This document shows, one piece after another, positions 37,885 to 47,469 of a stretch of 64,000 nt of DNA (position 1 is its first letter; each line of letters starts with the position of its first letter). The translations under genes and the position numbers were made by a program. The notes below the pieces were generated by a model, which was not told the DNA's origin, made no database searches, and saw only the letters and a program-made list of their open reading frames with translations. Source of the DNA: an uncultured SAR116 cluster alpha proteobacterium (GTDB taxonomy: Bacteria; Pseudomonadota; Alphaproteobacteria; Puniceispirillales; GCA-002684695). The stretch lies in NCBI GenBank assembly GCA_902539295.1, contig CACBIM010000001.1:124001-188000 (forward strand). Reading direction: 5' to 3'.

Positions 37885-38827
37885 CAAAAATTTATTAAAA
37901 AAATCAATTTCATTTTGGAATTTAAAAAATGATGAATTCGAATTATTAGCTCATAGAGAAAATATTACATACAAAGTATATAACTTAAAAGGATCATGCT
38001 TTGTATTAAGATTTCATAGAAAAAATTACTCAGATTATGATGAAATAAAATCAGAATTATTATGGTTAAAGAATTTAAAAAATTTTGGGATGAATGTTCC
38101 AGAACCTATTTTATCTATTTATAATCGATTAATTGAAAAAATTCAGGATCAGTTCATTACATTACTAGAATGGCAAAATGGTCTACCTTTATCAATAATT
38201 GATAAAACGAAAGATAATACATTCAGATCATTAGTTTATTCAAATTTAGGTGAAGTTTTAGCAGAACTTCATTTATTATCTGATAAATGGATTAAACCTC
38301 ATGATTTTAATATACGTAAATGGGACATTAATGGTCTTTTGGGTAATAATCCTATTTGGGATAAATTTTGGAAAAATCCAGAATTGACAAAAGATCAAAT
38401 AAATAAACTTTTTAATTTAAAAAAGAAATATTATTCTTTTTTTATAAATATTGAAAATGATCTTGATTATGGGCTAATCCATGCAGACGCTGTAAGAGAT
38501 AATGTTCTAGTAGACAAAAGTGGTAAAGTCTCTCTTATTGATTTTGATGATAGTGGTTATGGCTTTAGACTTTTTGATATTGCAACGGTACTATTTCATT
38601 ACATTAATGAAAAAGATTTTTTGAATATTAAAAAAAATATTATCGATGGTTATTTGAAAAATAGAGATTTAGATTTTAAATACTTAAATCATTTTATTTT
38701 ATTTCGATCATTTACTTATATCGGATGGAATATTTCAAGAATAAATGAAACAAACGGCTATGAAAGGAATAAAAAGTATATTGAAAATAGTTTTAATTTA
38801 ATAAAAACATTGGAAATTGAATTATAA
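37877..38827 (+). CDS. APH-family small-molecule kinase (hydroxylysine/homoserine kinase-like)
   Basis: 316 residues of the aminoglycoside phosphotransferase fold. Catalytic loop H202-x-D204 to N209 (GLIHADAVRDNVLVD) and the metal-binding D222 in LIDFDDSG. N-terminal LLAHRENITYKVY is a nucleotide-binding-type loop. Overlap with the aminotransferase gene suggests it phosphorylates the hydroxyl of an amino alcohol or hydroxy-amino acid, which the aminotransferase-like partner then eliminates. Substrate identity is inference. Confidence 0.82.
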   Translation: MINKNLLKKSISFWNLKNDEFELLAHRENITYKVYNLKGSCFVLRFHRKNYSDYDEIKSELLWLKNLKNFGMNVPEPILSIYNRLIEKIQDQFITLLEWQNGLPLSIIDKTKDNTFRSLVYSNLGEVLAELHLLSDKWIKPHDFNIRKWDINGLLGNNPIWDKFWKNPELTKDQINKLFNLKKKYYSFFINIENDLDYGLIHADAVRDNVLVDKSGKVSLIDFDDSGYGFRLFDIATVLFHYINEKDFLNIKKNIIDGYLKNRDLDFKYLNHFILFRSFTYIGWNISRINETNGYERNKKYIENSFNLIKTLEIEL

Positions 38828-38903
38828 TATATAAATATATTTATAGATTTATATTTAGGTGTTAAAAATTTATTTTAACCAAAGATTGATACAGCAGGAT
38901 TAG

Positions 38904-40664
38904 ATGTCCAAAGATATTGAAAGAAAGATAGCCGTTATTTTTGTCACAGATGTTGTGGCTTTTAGTAAAATGATGGAAAAGAATGAAGATGAAACTCTTC
39001 GCAGTTTCCGTTCATGCAGGGATATTCTTGATAATCTTTTTAAAGAACATGGCGGGCGTATTTTTAATACAGCTGGAGATTCTGTTTTAGCTGAATTTCA
39101 AAGCGCTGTATCAGCAGTTATTTGTGCAAAAGAATTCCAGAAACTTGTTCGAGAAAGAAATGCAAATGTTGCTGAAGATGCCGCTATGCAATTTCGAATT
39201 GGTTTGAACATGGGTGATGTAATAGTTGAAGGAGAAAACCTTTACGGTGAAGGTGTGAATGTAGCAGCTAGGCTGGAAGCATTATCACAACCAGGAGGAG
39301 TATGCCTTTCCAAAAGCATATTAGATTTTGTAAATAAGAAAACTGAACTTGTATTTAATAATTTAGGAGAGCAAAAGGTTAAAAATACAACAGTTCATGC
39401 ATATGACCTCGCTGATCCTGAATTAGAAAAAAGATCATTGGAAAGTGCTGGCACAGAAAAAACAGAAGAAGCAAGTAAACCACCAGCAATTGCTGTCTTA
39501 CCTTTCAAAAATATGAGTGGTGACGAAGAACAAGAATATTTCGCTGATGGTATTACAGAAGATATTATTACTAATTTATCACTGTGGAAAACATTTCCTG
39601 TTATTTCACGAAACTCAAGTTTTACCTATAAGGGTAAAGATGTAAATTTAAAAAATATATCTGAAGAACTTGGAGTTAGATATGTTGTTGAGGGAAGTGT
39701 CAGAAAAGGCGGGAATAAGGTAAGAATAACTGCTCAGTTAATAGATGCTACTGAGGACCACCATTTATGGTCTAATAAATGGGATAGATCATTAGATGAT
39801 ATCTTTGAAGTACAGGATGAAGTCTCATCAGCAATTGCTGCTGTAGTTTCTCCTGCAGTAAAAGAACAAGAAGGTAAAAGGGTTGTAAAAAAACAAACAA
39901 AAAATATAAATGCGTGGGATGAATATCTTAGGGCTTTAAGTTGTTACAATAACAGAGAGAGTAATGAAGTAATAAGAGAGCATTGCTATAAGTCTATAGA
40001 GTTAGATCCCAAAATTTCTGATACGTATGTATTATTATGTTATTCAGGATATGGAGAAATTTTTAACCATGAAAAACAGGATAAAAGATCTGAAAATGAA
40101 GCTATTTACCATCAAAATGCACAAAGAGCTTATGATTTAGATCCTGATAATCCAGATGCAATTATAGTTTTAAGTCGTTCTTTTAATTTAAAAAAAGAAT
40201 ATGATAAAAGATTATCTTTGATGGAAAAGGCTGTTAAAATAAATCCAAATCATGCTGCTGCAAATTATGATTATGGCCTTGCACTCACAAATATAAAAGA
40301 CTTCGAAAAGGCTAAAGAGCATGCACTAAAAGCTCTTGAATTAACCCCCTCTGGGCCAGATAGAGAACGATACCTTCAAGGTGGTTTATGGCTAATTCAT
40401 ATTGGTTTAAAAGACTTTGATGAAGCTATTAAAAGTATGGAATATATGCTTGAGAAAAATCCGGGTTTTACTGGAGCATATGGTTTTATGGCAAGTTTAC
40501 ATGCTCTTAAAGGTAATATTGATATTGCAAAAGGCCATTTGGCAAAATATCAAGAATTAAGACCGAAAGTTAAAACACTAAAAGACTATGAAAAAGTTGC
40601 ACCAACTATTGTCAAAGAAATTATATTGGAAGGTTTAGAAAAAGCTGGAATGCCTAAAGAATAG
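38904..40664 (+). CDS. Class III adenylate/guanylate cyclase with TolB-like and TPR regions (copy 2)
   Basis: 586 residues. The cyclase domain (about 5-170) keeps both metal aspartates (TDVVAFS and AGDSVLAEF) and NVAARLEAL; the TolB-like part begins PPAIAVLPFKNMSGDEEQ and TPR-type repeats fill the C-terminal half. Very similar to the copy at 2017 over the first 180 residues and to the FADGITED region. It has no transmembrane segment. It stands alone: the kinase gene ends 76 bp upstream and a small gene converges 2 bp downstream. Confidence 0.9.
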   Translation: MSKDIERKIAVIFVTDVVAFSKMMEKNEDETLRSFRSCRDILDNLFKEHGGRIFNTAGDSVLAEFQSAVSAVICAKEFQKLVRERNANVAEDAAMQFRIGLNMGDVIVEGENLYGEGVNVAARLEALSQPGGVCLSKSILDFVNKKTELVFNNLGEQKVKNTTVHAYDLADPELEKRSLESAGTEKTEEASKPPAIAVLPFKNMSGDEEQEYFADGITEDIITNLSLWKTFPVISRNSSFTYKGKDVNLKNISEELGVRYVVEGSVRKGGNKVRITAQLIDATEDHHLWSNKWDRSLDDIFEVQDEVSSAIAAVVSPAVKEQEGKRVVKKQTKNINAWDEYLRALSCYNNRESNEVIREHCYKSIELDPKISDTYVLLCYSGYGEIFNHEKQDKRSENEAIYHQNAQRAYDLDPDNPDAIIVLSRSFNLKKEYDKRLSLMEKAVKINPNHAAANYDYGLALTNIKDFEKAKEHALKALELTPSGPDRERYLQGGLWLIHIGLKDFDEAIKSMEYMLEKNPGFTGAYGFMASLHALKGNIDIAKGHLAKYQELRPKVKTLKDYEKVAPTIVKEIILEGLEKAGMPKE

Positions 40665-40666
40665 AT

Positions 40667-40795
40667 TTAACCAATACCCCATTTGTGCAACCACTCATAA
40701 AAACTTAGTGATTTTTTTTGTTTAGATACTTTTGAACTATTCTTATTATCTTTTTTAATATTAGTTTTTTTTGCTGGTTTCTTTTTTGTAGCCAT
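40667..40795 (-). CDS. Lys-rich small protein, 42 residues
   Basis: A complete frame runs from ATG (plus-strand cat at 40793-40795) to TAA at 40667. The N-terminal 30 residues are almost all Lys, Ala, Asn and Ser (ATKKKPAKKTNIKKDNKNSS), and the C-terminus is aromatic: LSFYEWLHKWGIG. The composition suggests nucleic-acid binding or a disordered tail, with the C-terminal peptide as the ordered part. Family not recognised. It fills the space between cyclase copy 2 and the TRAP gene promoter. Confidence 0.5.
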   Translation of the reverse strand: MATKKKPAKKTNIKKDNKNSSKVSKQKKSLSFYEWLHKWGIG

Positions 40796-40947
40796 TAGTT
40801 ATACCTTAAGTTTTTTCATATAAAAATATTTACAAAATTTAAATATAATAGTTTTATTAAAAAAAAAATAATATTTTACAAAAAACTTGCTTTTTTTTAA
40901 TTTAATATAAATTTTATATTTAATTTTATATATTTTGGGAGAAATTT

Positions 40948-42060
40948 ATGAAAAATAATATTAAGCGTAGAGACTTTATTAAAAAAGCTGGAGTTGCCGG
41001 TGTCGGTGTTGCTTCAGCTTCAACTTTGTCAAGCCCCTCAATTGCGGGTGGACACCAAGAATGGATTTTAGTTTCAGCTTTTGGTAAAGCTGGCCTTCTT
41101 GGTCAAGCAATACAAGCATTTGCAGATAATATAAACACCTACTCAGATAAACTTAATATTAAAGTTTATCATGCTGGAGAACTGGTTCCAGGTTTAGAAG
41201 CTTTAGATGCTGTTAGATCTGGTGCTGCACAAGCCGCTTATGGAGCTCCATATTATTGGACTAACGTATCTGATGCTATAGAGTTCGTTGCAACCAGTCC
41301 TTTTGGCATGAATGCAATGGAACAAAATGCTTGGTGCTACTATGGTGGTGGCATTGAAGCAGCTGACAAAATTTATAATGCATTAGGTTTAAAATTTTTA
41401 CCATTAGGAAATACTGGAAACCAAATGGGTGGTTGGTTTAACAAAGAAATTAACACTCCTTCTGATTACAACGGTTTGAAAATGCGTATGCCAGGTCTTG
41501 GTGGTAGAACCATTGAAAAACTTGGCGCCACTCCAGTTCTGTTAGCAGGTCCTGATGTTTTACCGTCACTCTCATCAGGTGCTGTAGATGCAGCTGAATG
41601 GATATGCCCAGCAGCTGATTTAGGCGCAGGGTTATATCAAGCTGCAAAATATTATTATGGACCAGGTTGGCATGAGCCTTCAACATTATTAGATCTTTCA
41701 ATTGATCTTGCTTCATGGGAAAAACTTGATAGTTCAACCCGAGGCCTTGTGGATGATATGACTAAGTCATTTAACATGACGGTGTTCAGTAGATTTCAAG
41801 CTGCAAATGGTCCTGCATTGCAAAAACTTTTAAATGAACATAACGTTCAACTAAAGAAGTTTCCTGATGAAGTTCTAATCGCTTTAGGTAATGCTGCTGG
41901 TGAAGTTGTTTCTGAAAGAGGTTCTATAAATTCAGAGACTAAAGCTATTTGCAACCATTTACTATCATTTAGAAAAAATATTATGGATTGGTCAACTAAG
42001 GGAGAGTCTGAATTCGCTAGAATTAGAAATCTATCCTTTAAGTATCCAGACTCTGTATAA
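40948..42060 (+). CDS. TRAP transporter substrate-binding protein (DctP family)
   Basis: 370 residues with a twin-arginine-type leader (KRRDFIKKAG, then a hydrophobic stretch to about residue 33, SIAGG), so export may be by Tat. The DctP pattern is present: the AFADNINTYSDKLNIKVYHAGELVP region, GLKMRMPGLGGRTIEKLGATPVLL, and LSSGAVDAAEW. A Shine-Dalgarno GGGAGA precedes the ATG. It delivers an organic acid-type ligand to the DctQ/DctM permease encoded convergently just downstream. Confidence 0.9.
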   Translation: MKNNIKRRDFIKKAGVAGVGVASASTLSSPSIAGGHQEWILVSAFGKAGLLGQAIQAFADNINTYSDKLNIKVYHAGELVPGLEALDAVRSGAAQAAYGAPYYWTNVSDAIEFVATSPFGMNAMEQNAWCYYGGGIEAADKIYNALGLKFLPLGNTGNQMGGWFNKEINTPSDYNGLKMRMPGLGGRTIEKLGATPVLLAGPDVLPSLSSGAVDAAEWICPAADLGAGLYQAAKYYYGPGWHEPSTLLDLSIDLASWEKLDSSTRGLVDDMTKSFNMTVFSRFQAANGPALQKLLNEHNVQLKKFPDEVLIALGNAAGEVVSERGSINSETKAICNHLLSFRKNIMDWSTKGESEFARIRNLSFKYPDSV

Positions 42061-42070
42061 TATAATTTTA

Positions 42071-42095
42071 ATTAGAGGCCTTAATGGCCTCTAAT
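42071..42095. terminator. Bidirectional terminator between dctP-type and dctM-type genes
   Basis: Perfect 10-bp inverted repeat attagaggcc / ggcctctaat with a 5-base loop, flanked by A/T runs on both sides. It lies 10 bp past the binding-protein stop and covers the stop of the convergent permease gene, so it can end both transcripts. Confidence 0.8.
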
Positions 42096-43467
42096 TTATT
42101 ATTCTTGGCAACCAAGTAGCTATAGCTGGGAAACAAAATACGATAACTATCGAAATAATTTGAATAATTATATATGGTATGACGCCTCGATATATATTTG
42201 TTGTCTCGACACTTTTTGGTGCTACCCCTCTTAAAAAAAACAATGAAAAACCAAATGGTGGTGTTAGAAAGCTTGTTTGTAAGTTCAAAGATATTAATAT
42301 ACCTAGCCACAAAGGGTCAGCTCCGTTTGCAATAAGCCCAGGACCTACAAGTGGTATTATAACAAATATTATTTCAATATAATCAAGAAAAAAACCTAGT
42401 AAAAATATTGTTATCATAACCATTAAAAGTGGTCCATATTCCCCACCAGGAAGATTAGTAAGAAAACTACTAATCATTTCATCACCACCAAAGCCTCTAA
42501 AGACAAGTGAAAACATAGAAGCTCCAATTAAAATTACAAAGACAAAAGAACTCATTTTAGCTGTTGTTAATGTAGCTTCTTTAATATTATTAAAATTTAA
42601 TTCTTTTCTAAATAGAGCGATTAAAGCTGCTCCAACAGCACCTACTGAAGCAGACTCAGTTGGCGTTGCTATCCCTAAAAATATTGAGCCTAAAACAGAT
42701 AAAATTAGAAATATTGGAGGAATAATTTCAATGAATGTGTTTTTTAATATAACGCTGCGAGATTTAGTAACTTTTTTAGCAGGTAAAAAATTTGGTTTCA
42801 GTCTTGCCAATACTAAAATATAAATTATGAAAAATAGTACTAAAAGCAAACCAGGTATTAATGCGCCAGCAAAAAGATCTATAGCAGTAACAGGTAATGG
42901 AGCTAAGTCACCTTTAATTAAACCTGCTTCTTCATTTGCACCCTGCAACATTTCAGCAAGTAAAATTAATACAATAGAAGGTGGAATTATTTGGCCTAAT
43001 GTTCCAGAAGCGCAAATCGTACCAGTTGCAAATTTTTCATCGTAACCAGCCTTTAACATAGTTGGCAAAGCAAGCATGCCCATTGTTACAACAGTAGCTC
43101 CAACTATACCCGTAGATGCAGCTAATAGCATGCCAACTAAAACAACACCTATACCTAATCCACCTCTAATTGAGCCAAATAAATCACCAATAGATTCAAG
43201 TAATTTTCCTGCAATATTTGTTTTTTCAAGCATAACTCCCATAAAGATAAATAATGGGACAGCAACCAAGGCTTCATTAATCATGACCCCATAAATTCTT
43301 TGTGGAAAGAAAAACAACATCTTAAAATTGAATATTTCTAGAACATCACCTAAAAATGCAAAAAAAAGGGCTGATCCAGCTAAAGTGAATGCAACTGGAA
43401 ATCCAAATAGCAACAAAAGTAAAGTTGTAATAAACATGATTGAAGCTAAAATTTCAGGTGTAATCAT
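42091..43467 (-). CDS. TRAP transporter large permease (DctM family)
   Basis: 458 residues, about 13 membrane segments. DctM motifs: VAVPLFIFMGVMLEKTNIAGKLLE, GATVVTMGMLALPTMLKAGYD, ASGTLGQIIPPSIVLILLAE, and LQTSFLTPPFGFSLFFLRG near the C-terminus. It is the ion-coupled transport subunit. Its start overlaps the DctQ stop by 4 bp. Confidence 0.92.
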   Translation of the reverse strand: MITPEILASIMFITTLLLLLFGFPVAFTLAGSALFFAFLGDVLEIFNFKMLFFFPQRIYGVMINEALVAVPLFIFMGVMLEKTNIAGKLLESIGDLFGSIRGGLGIGVVLVGMLLAASTGIVGATVVTMGMLALPTMLKAGYDEKFATGTICASGTLGQIIPPSIVLILLAEMLQGANEEAGLIKGDLAPLPVTAIDLFAGALIPGLLLVLFFIIYILVLARLKPNFLPAKKVTKSRSVILKNTFIEIIPPIFLILSVLGSIFLGIATPTESASVGAVGAALIALFRKELNFNNIKEATLTTAKMSSFVFVILIGASMFSLVFRGFGGDEMISSFLTNLPGGEYGPLLMVMITIFLLGFFLDYIEIIFVIIPLVGPGLIANGADPLWLGILISLNLQTSFLTPPFGFSLFFLRGVAPKSVETTNIYRGVIPYIIIQIISIVIVFCFPAIATWLPRIIN

Positions 43468-44018
43468 TTTCTAAACCTTAAAAAGCTCTGGGAATTTTGG
43501 TCTCTTTCTAATGAATTCTCAGTACCTAATAAGTCATCAATAATTTTGGATATAACCTGTAAAAAAAGTAATATTGCAAAAATTAGGATAGCAGATTTTA
43601 GCAAATATATCATGGGCAATCCACCAGCTTCTCTAGAGATTTCATTCATTGAGAACGATCTAGATACAAATGGAAAACTGAAAGTCCAAATAATATATAA
43701 AAAAGGAACTAGGAAAAAAACATTACCTAAAATATTTAAAACTCTTTTGTATTTACTACTTGCATTTCGATAAATAATATCAATTCTTACATGATCGTCA
43801 TTAAGGTAGGCATAACCCGCACCTAGCATAAATATATAAGCATGCATCCAAACATAAGTCTCTTGCATCCATATAAAACTAATACCAAACAAGTATCGTA
43901 AAATGACTACTACAAAGACATTTATCGTCATCAATAAAACTAAGAATGAGCATAAATAACCAAAAAAAATATTTATAAAAGAAAATAAAACAGAAATATT
44001 AATTAAAAAATTTTTCAT
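43464..44018 (-). CDS. TRAP transporter small permease (DctQ family)
   Basis: 184 residues, four membrane segments, with the DctQ pattern VVILRYLFGISFIWMQET and DDHVRIDIIYRNASSKYKR. Small structural subunit of the TRAP permease. First gene of the minus-strand pair. The binding protein is encoded in the opposite direction, so the transporter is expressed from two promoters. Confidence 0.88.
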   Translation of the reverse strand: MKNFLINISVLFSFINIFFGYLCSFLVLLMTINVFVVVILRYLFGISFIWMQETYVWMHAYIFMLGAGYAYLNDDHVRIDIIYRNASSKYKRVLNILGNVFFLVPFLYIIWTFSFPFVSRSFSMNEISREAGGLPMIYLLKSAILIFAILLFLQVISKIIDDLLGTENSLERDQNSQSFLRFRK

Positions 44019-44197
44019 TTTTACATTTTTTAAATAACTATGAAATTCATTAGATATTAATATGTTTTAAATATTATTTTAACAACTTAATTTTAAATTA
44101 TATACAACGTTAGAGTTAATAATTTAAAGAAAATTATATCAAATAATTTACACCCCTTCTCATAAAATTAAATTGATAATTATTATTTTTATATTTT

Positions 44198-45625
44198 CTA
44201 ATTATAGGAAATAGAACCAACAACAGATATTTGGTAAGTAAACTCGTTTACTAGATGGATGCCATCTAAAGCTTCTAATGGGTGCCTTTTAAAAGTATAA
44301 TTTGCATCAATAACTCTGTAGGCACCAGTATTTTTTGCGAGTTTTAATACATCAGTGTTAAATTCTTTATTTCCAAATACTAAAATTGTTTGTATTTTTT
44401 TTATTTCACTATGAGTGCTTTTTGAACTTATTCCATTTATTAAATTAAAAAGAGATTCAAAATTGGAAGTATTAATTAACTCCAAAAAATTCCTTCTTTT
44501 ATGAATTGATAAATAATTATTGTCATCTGAATCTGAAAAAACAGACTTGCTATTACTTGCTATTATTGAAATTTTATTTCCATATTTCTTCGAATTATAT
44601 ACTTTCGAGTTTTTATCTTGTGCATATGTTAGCATTCTATCAAGATTAAAATAACTAGCCTCAAAATCATTAAACTCAATATAATTTTTTTCTAAGCAAT
44701 CGACTAGTTTATTAAAAAAACTATCATCTATTTGATAATCATTTATATCATTAACAATAAATCCTTCTGTTGGAGAACTACAAAGTTGTTGACCCATTTC
44801 GGAAATAGAGATAGCCAACTCTTTGGATATTTCATTTAAATTATTCTTTAAATAGCTTCTTTGAATAATAACAATACCGGTAAGTGGCTCCATATTAATA
44901 ATTTTTGGCCTGTTTAAATTCTTAGCTACATTTTTAAAGTAAAAATTATTTGCTTCCTCACCTCCCCATACATTTATTACGTTCCAAGGAACTTGAGTTA
45001 ATAATTCCTTTAAAAGGCTCTCATCACTTGGAATATTATGATCTAAATTTGTATAATGTACGTAATTAGTGCAATCTGAAGGAATACCATCAATAAACTT
45101 TTTAATAATAGATGCATTAAATTTTGAAAGCTGACAAACTGACACATTGCCACATATGTAAGATAAAATTATAGAAGTAATTACAGGAAGAATAGTATTA
45201 CTACTTCCAACAATTAAAACTAGGCCTTTAGGAGCTATAACATATCCGTAGTTTTCACTTATTTTAATTGTTTGTTTAAATTTACCACTATAATTGGAGT
45301 TGTTAAAACCATTACTTGGATTAAAAAATATTTGATTTAAAGTTTCTGGGGAAAATATTTCAATTAAAAGATCTAATTCTTTTTTTGAAGAAATTTCTGG
45401 AAAACCTATATCCGTCATTTCAAGAAAAATTGAGTTCAGAAGGTTTTTACCTTTATCTGATTTTAAAAATTTATATACTAGTTTGCTTTGACTTAGTCTT
45501 TTATCTAAATCTTGGTTAGATAAATGAAATTTTTGTTTATCAAGGTTTTTGATCCAATTAAAAAAATTTGAGAGATCTAATTTAATATTTTGTTCTTTTT
45601 TCTTAAAAAGACCAATCATCCGCAT
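44198..45625 (-). CDS. LuxC-like acyl-CoA/fatty acyl reductase
   Basis: 475 residues of the aldehyde dehydrogenase superfamily, LuxC branch. Cofactor-region motif YVIAPKGLVLIVGSSNT and the catalytic-cysteine segment SEMGQQLCSSP (C282) fit LuxC, which reduces an acyl group carried by LuxE to a fatty aldehyde with NADPH. The start overlaps the LuxE-like gene stop by 10 bp. No luxAB luciferase, luxD or luxG gene is present in the window, so this pair serves another aldehyde- or alcohol-forming path. Confidence 0.75.
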   Translation of the reverse strand: MRMIGLFKKKEQNIKLDLSNFFNWIKNLDKQKFHLSNQDLDKRLSQSKLVYKFLKSDKGKNLLNSIFLEMTDIGFPEISSKKELDLLIEIFSPETLNQIFFNPSNGFNNSNYSGKFKQTIKISENYGYVIAPKGLVLIVGSSNTILPVITSIILSYICGNVSVCQLSKFNASIIKKFIDGIPSDCTNYVHYTNLDHNIPSDESLLKELLTQVPWNVINVWGGEEANNFYFKNVAKNLNRPKIINMEPLTGIVIIQRSYLKNNLNEISKELAISISEMGQQLCSSPTEGFIVNDINDYQIDDSFFNKLVDCLEKNYIEFNDFEASYFNLDRMLTYAQDKNSKVYNSKKYGNKISIIASNSKSVFSDSDDNNYLSIHKRRNFLELINTSNFESLFNLINGISSKSTHSEIKKIQTILVFGNKEFNTDVLKLAKNTGAYRVIDANYTFKRHPLEALDGIHLVNEFTYQISVVGSISYN

Positions 45626-46950
45626 CCTTCACGTATTTTAAAGCCTTCATTTTGTTCAGCCCTTCGCGAGTATATAAAACCAGACTGAGAAACATTCCTG
45701 CTACCCAATGCAGTTTCAATACTATTCTCTTTTTCAGATGCTAATACAAAATCCCCAGGTATTATTGCTTCAACATAGTCAAGTGTCATCAAATTTACAT
45801 AGAAAAGTAAATATTCTTTTCCCGGAACAGGGTTTTCAACAGGCGTCAAATCATTTGGTGAATTTAACAATGCTACGTATGTAAGAGGATGCGGATACTT
45901 AACCCATGGACTGCTTGAAAAGGGATCAGTGGGAACGCCAATAAAAACATTTATAGACTCTGTTAAGCCTAACATATCAATAACAGGAGCAGGATTATCA
46001 TTTTTATTATTCCCTGCAATTATATTCTCACCAGTTGCCTGAACAACTTGACTTAAAGAGGTAATTTCCTCTGGTAACCTTTTCAAACCTCCTCCAATCA
46101 TTAAAATACCATCTTTTCCAAGATATACAGGTGGTGCATTAAGCATAAACTTCATTGCATACTTTTTAAGTCCAACTGGTTCAATGAACATTTTATAAAG
46201 ACCAACACCACTTGCAATGAAGTATTTAATATCTGATTTGTCTTTGAAAAATTTTCTCATTTGACCAATATCAGGTCCAATTCTTTGCCATATGGTAGTA
46301 TCTTTTGGACCTGCTTTTACTTTAGCTCCAAAACTTACATTTAGGCCGCGGTATCTCAAAAAATCAGACCCTATTGCAGCAAAAGCCAAGAAGTCAGTCA
46401 TTTCGGGAGCCATATGAAATAGGCATTCACCATTATTAATTTTTTTTCCAACTGACCAATCGATTAAATTTCCATTTGTCAACCTGGATAAACTTAATGT
46501 TAAATTTGATCTAAAAACATCAACAGGTCCAACTGTTCCAACTGTTGTTCCACTTGATTTAAAATACATACCTTCATTTTTATTTTTAGAATGATTAATT
46601 AATCTTGGTTTTTGGCCATCTCCTCTTAGGTCATCTGAGTGAATTCTTAATTTTATAAGATCATGAAGGTCTAAGTTGCTTTTTAAATTTCCTTTATTAT
46701 CTTTGGCTATTCCACGGTTAAAGAATAAATTTTTATAATAATTATTATTATCATTTCGAATAAAAAATTCTAAATACGGATAAAGAAGTTCTTTTTGAAG
46801 TAATTTTGTTTTTTCAATAGATAAAGTTTCCATTATGTTATTTGATGAAAGTATTTCTTTTATTTGTTTATAATATGGATCTTTTGCAGTTGAGAAACTC
46901 TCTACTTGCAAATCAGAATGAATACCAAATCCTGAAAATGGGCCTGACAT
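45616..46950 (-). CDS. LuxE-like acyl-protein synthetase
   Basis: 444 residues. The adenylate-forming motif YFKSSGTTVGTVGP (132-136 SSGTT) is typical of LuxE, which activates a fatty acid as acyl-AMP and carries it as a thioester. N-terminal DPYYKQIKEIL is Lux-like. It is longer than bacterial luciferase-operon LuxE (about 370 residues). First gene of a two-gene unit with the LuxC-like gene. Confidence 0.75.
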   Translation of the reverse strand: MSGPFSGFGIHSDLQVESFSTAKDPYYKQIKEILSSNNIMETLSIEKTKLLQKELLYPYLEFFIRNDNNNYYKNLFFNRGIAKDNKGNLKSNLDLHDLIKLRIHSDDLRGDGQKPRLINHSKNKNEGMYFKSSGTTVGTVGPVDVFRSNLTLSLSRLTNGNLIDWSVGKKINNGECLFHMAPEMTDFLAFAAIGSDFLRYRGLNVSFGAKVKAGPKDTTIWQRIGPDIGQMRKFFKDKSDIKYFIASGVGLYKMFIEPVGLKKYAMKFMLNAPPVYLGKDGILMIGGGLKRLPEEITSLSQVVQATGENIIAGNNKNDNPAPVIDMLGLTESINVFIGVPTDPFSSSPWVKYPHPLTYVALLNSPNDLTPVENPVPGKEYLLFYVNLMTLDYVEAIIPGDFVLASEKENSIETALGSRNVSQSGFIYSRRAEQNEGFKIREGCG

Positions 46951-47058
46951 ATTTACCTACATTAACTATTTTTGTTTTTTTATTATATTAAAAAATTTAA
47001 AAAGAACAATTTGAAAATTTTAAGAATATTTATGATAATTATAGTATTTAAATTTATA

Positions 47059-47469
47059 CTAAAAATTGATAAATCTCTTTCCTATAAATAAACCAATCAA
47101 CATTGCTATCATAAAAATGATTGCTGGGAAAAAACTATAACCTAAGATTGCCACAGCTGGTCCAGGGCATAATCCTCCTAAACCCCAACCAATACCAAAA
47201 AGAACAGAACCAATAATTAATTTTTTATCAATATGTTTAATAACAGGTATATGAAAGTTTGCATCATATAAAGGTGAAGATCTTTTTAAAATAAAGTAAT
47301 ATCCTGTAGACGTAGTCAATATCCCGCCAATCATTACAAAAGCTAAGGATGGGTCCCATTTTTGTGTAATATTAAGAAATGCTTGAACTTTTGAAGGATC
47401 AAGCATTCCGGACAGAGTAAGGCCAAAGCCGAATAAAGATCCTGATAAAAATAATAAAATTAATTTCAC
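47059..47469 (-). CDS. YeeE/YedE (DUF6691) half-transporter, downstream partner
   Basis: 136 residues, four hydrophobic segments. Family motif GIGWGLGGLCPGPAVAILGY with the conserved Cys is present, and FGFGLTLSGMLDPSKVQAFL at the N-terminus. These small proteins pair with a YeeE partner to import thiosulfate or another sulfur species. The start overlaps the partner gene by 4 bp. Confidence 0.87.
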   Translation of the reverse strand: MKLILLFLSGSLFGFGLTLSGMLDPSKVQAFLNITQKWDPSLAFVMIGGILTTSTGYYFILKRSSPLYDANFHIPVIKHIDKKLIIGSVLFGIGWGLGGLCPGPAVAILGYSFFPAIIFMIAMLIGLFIGKRFINF

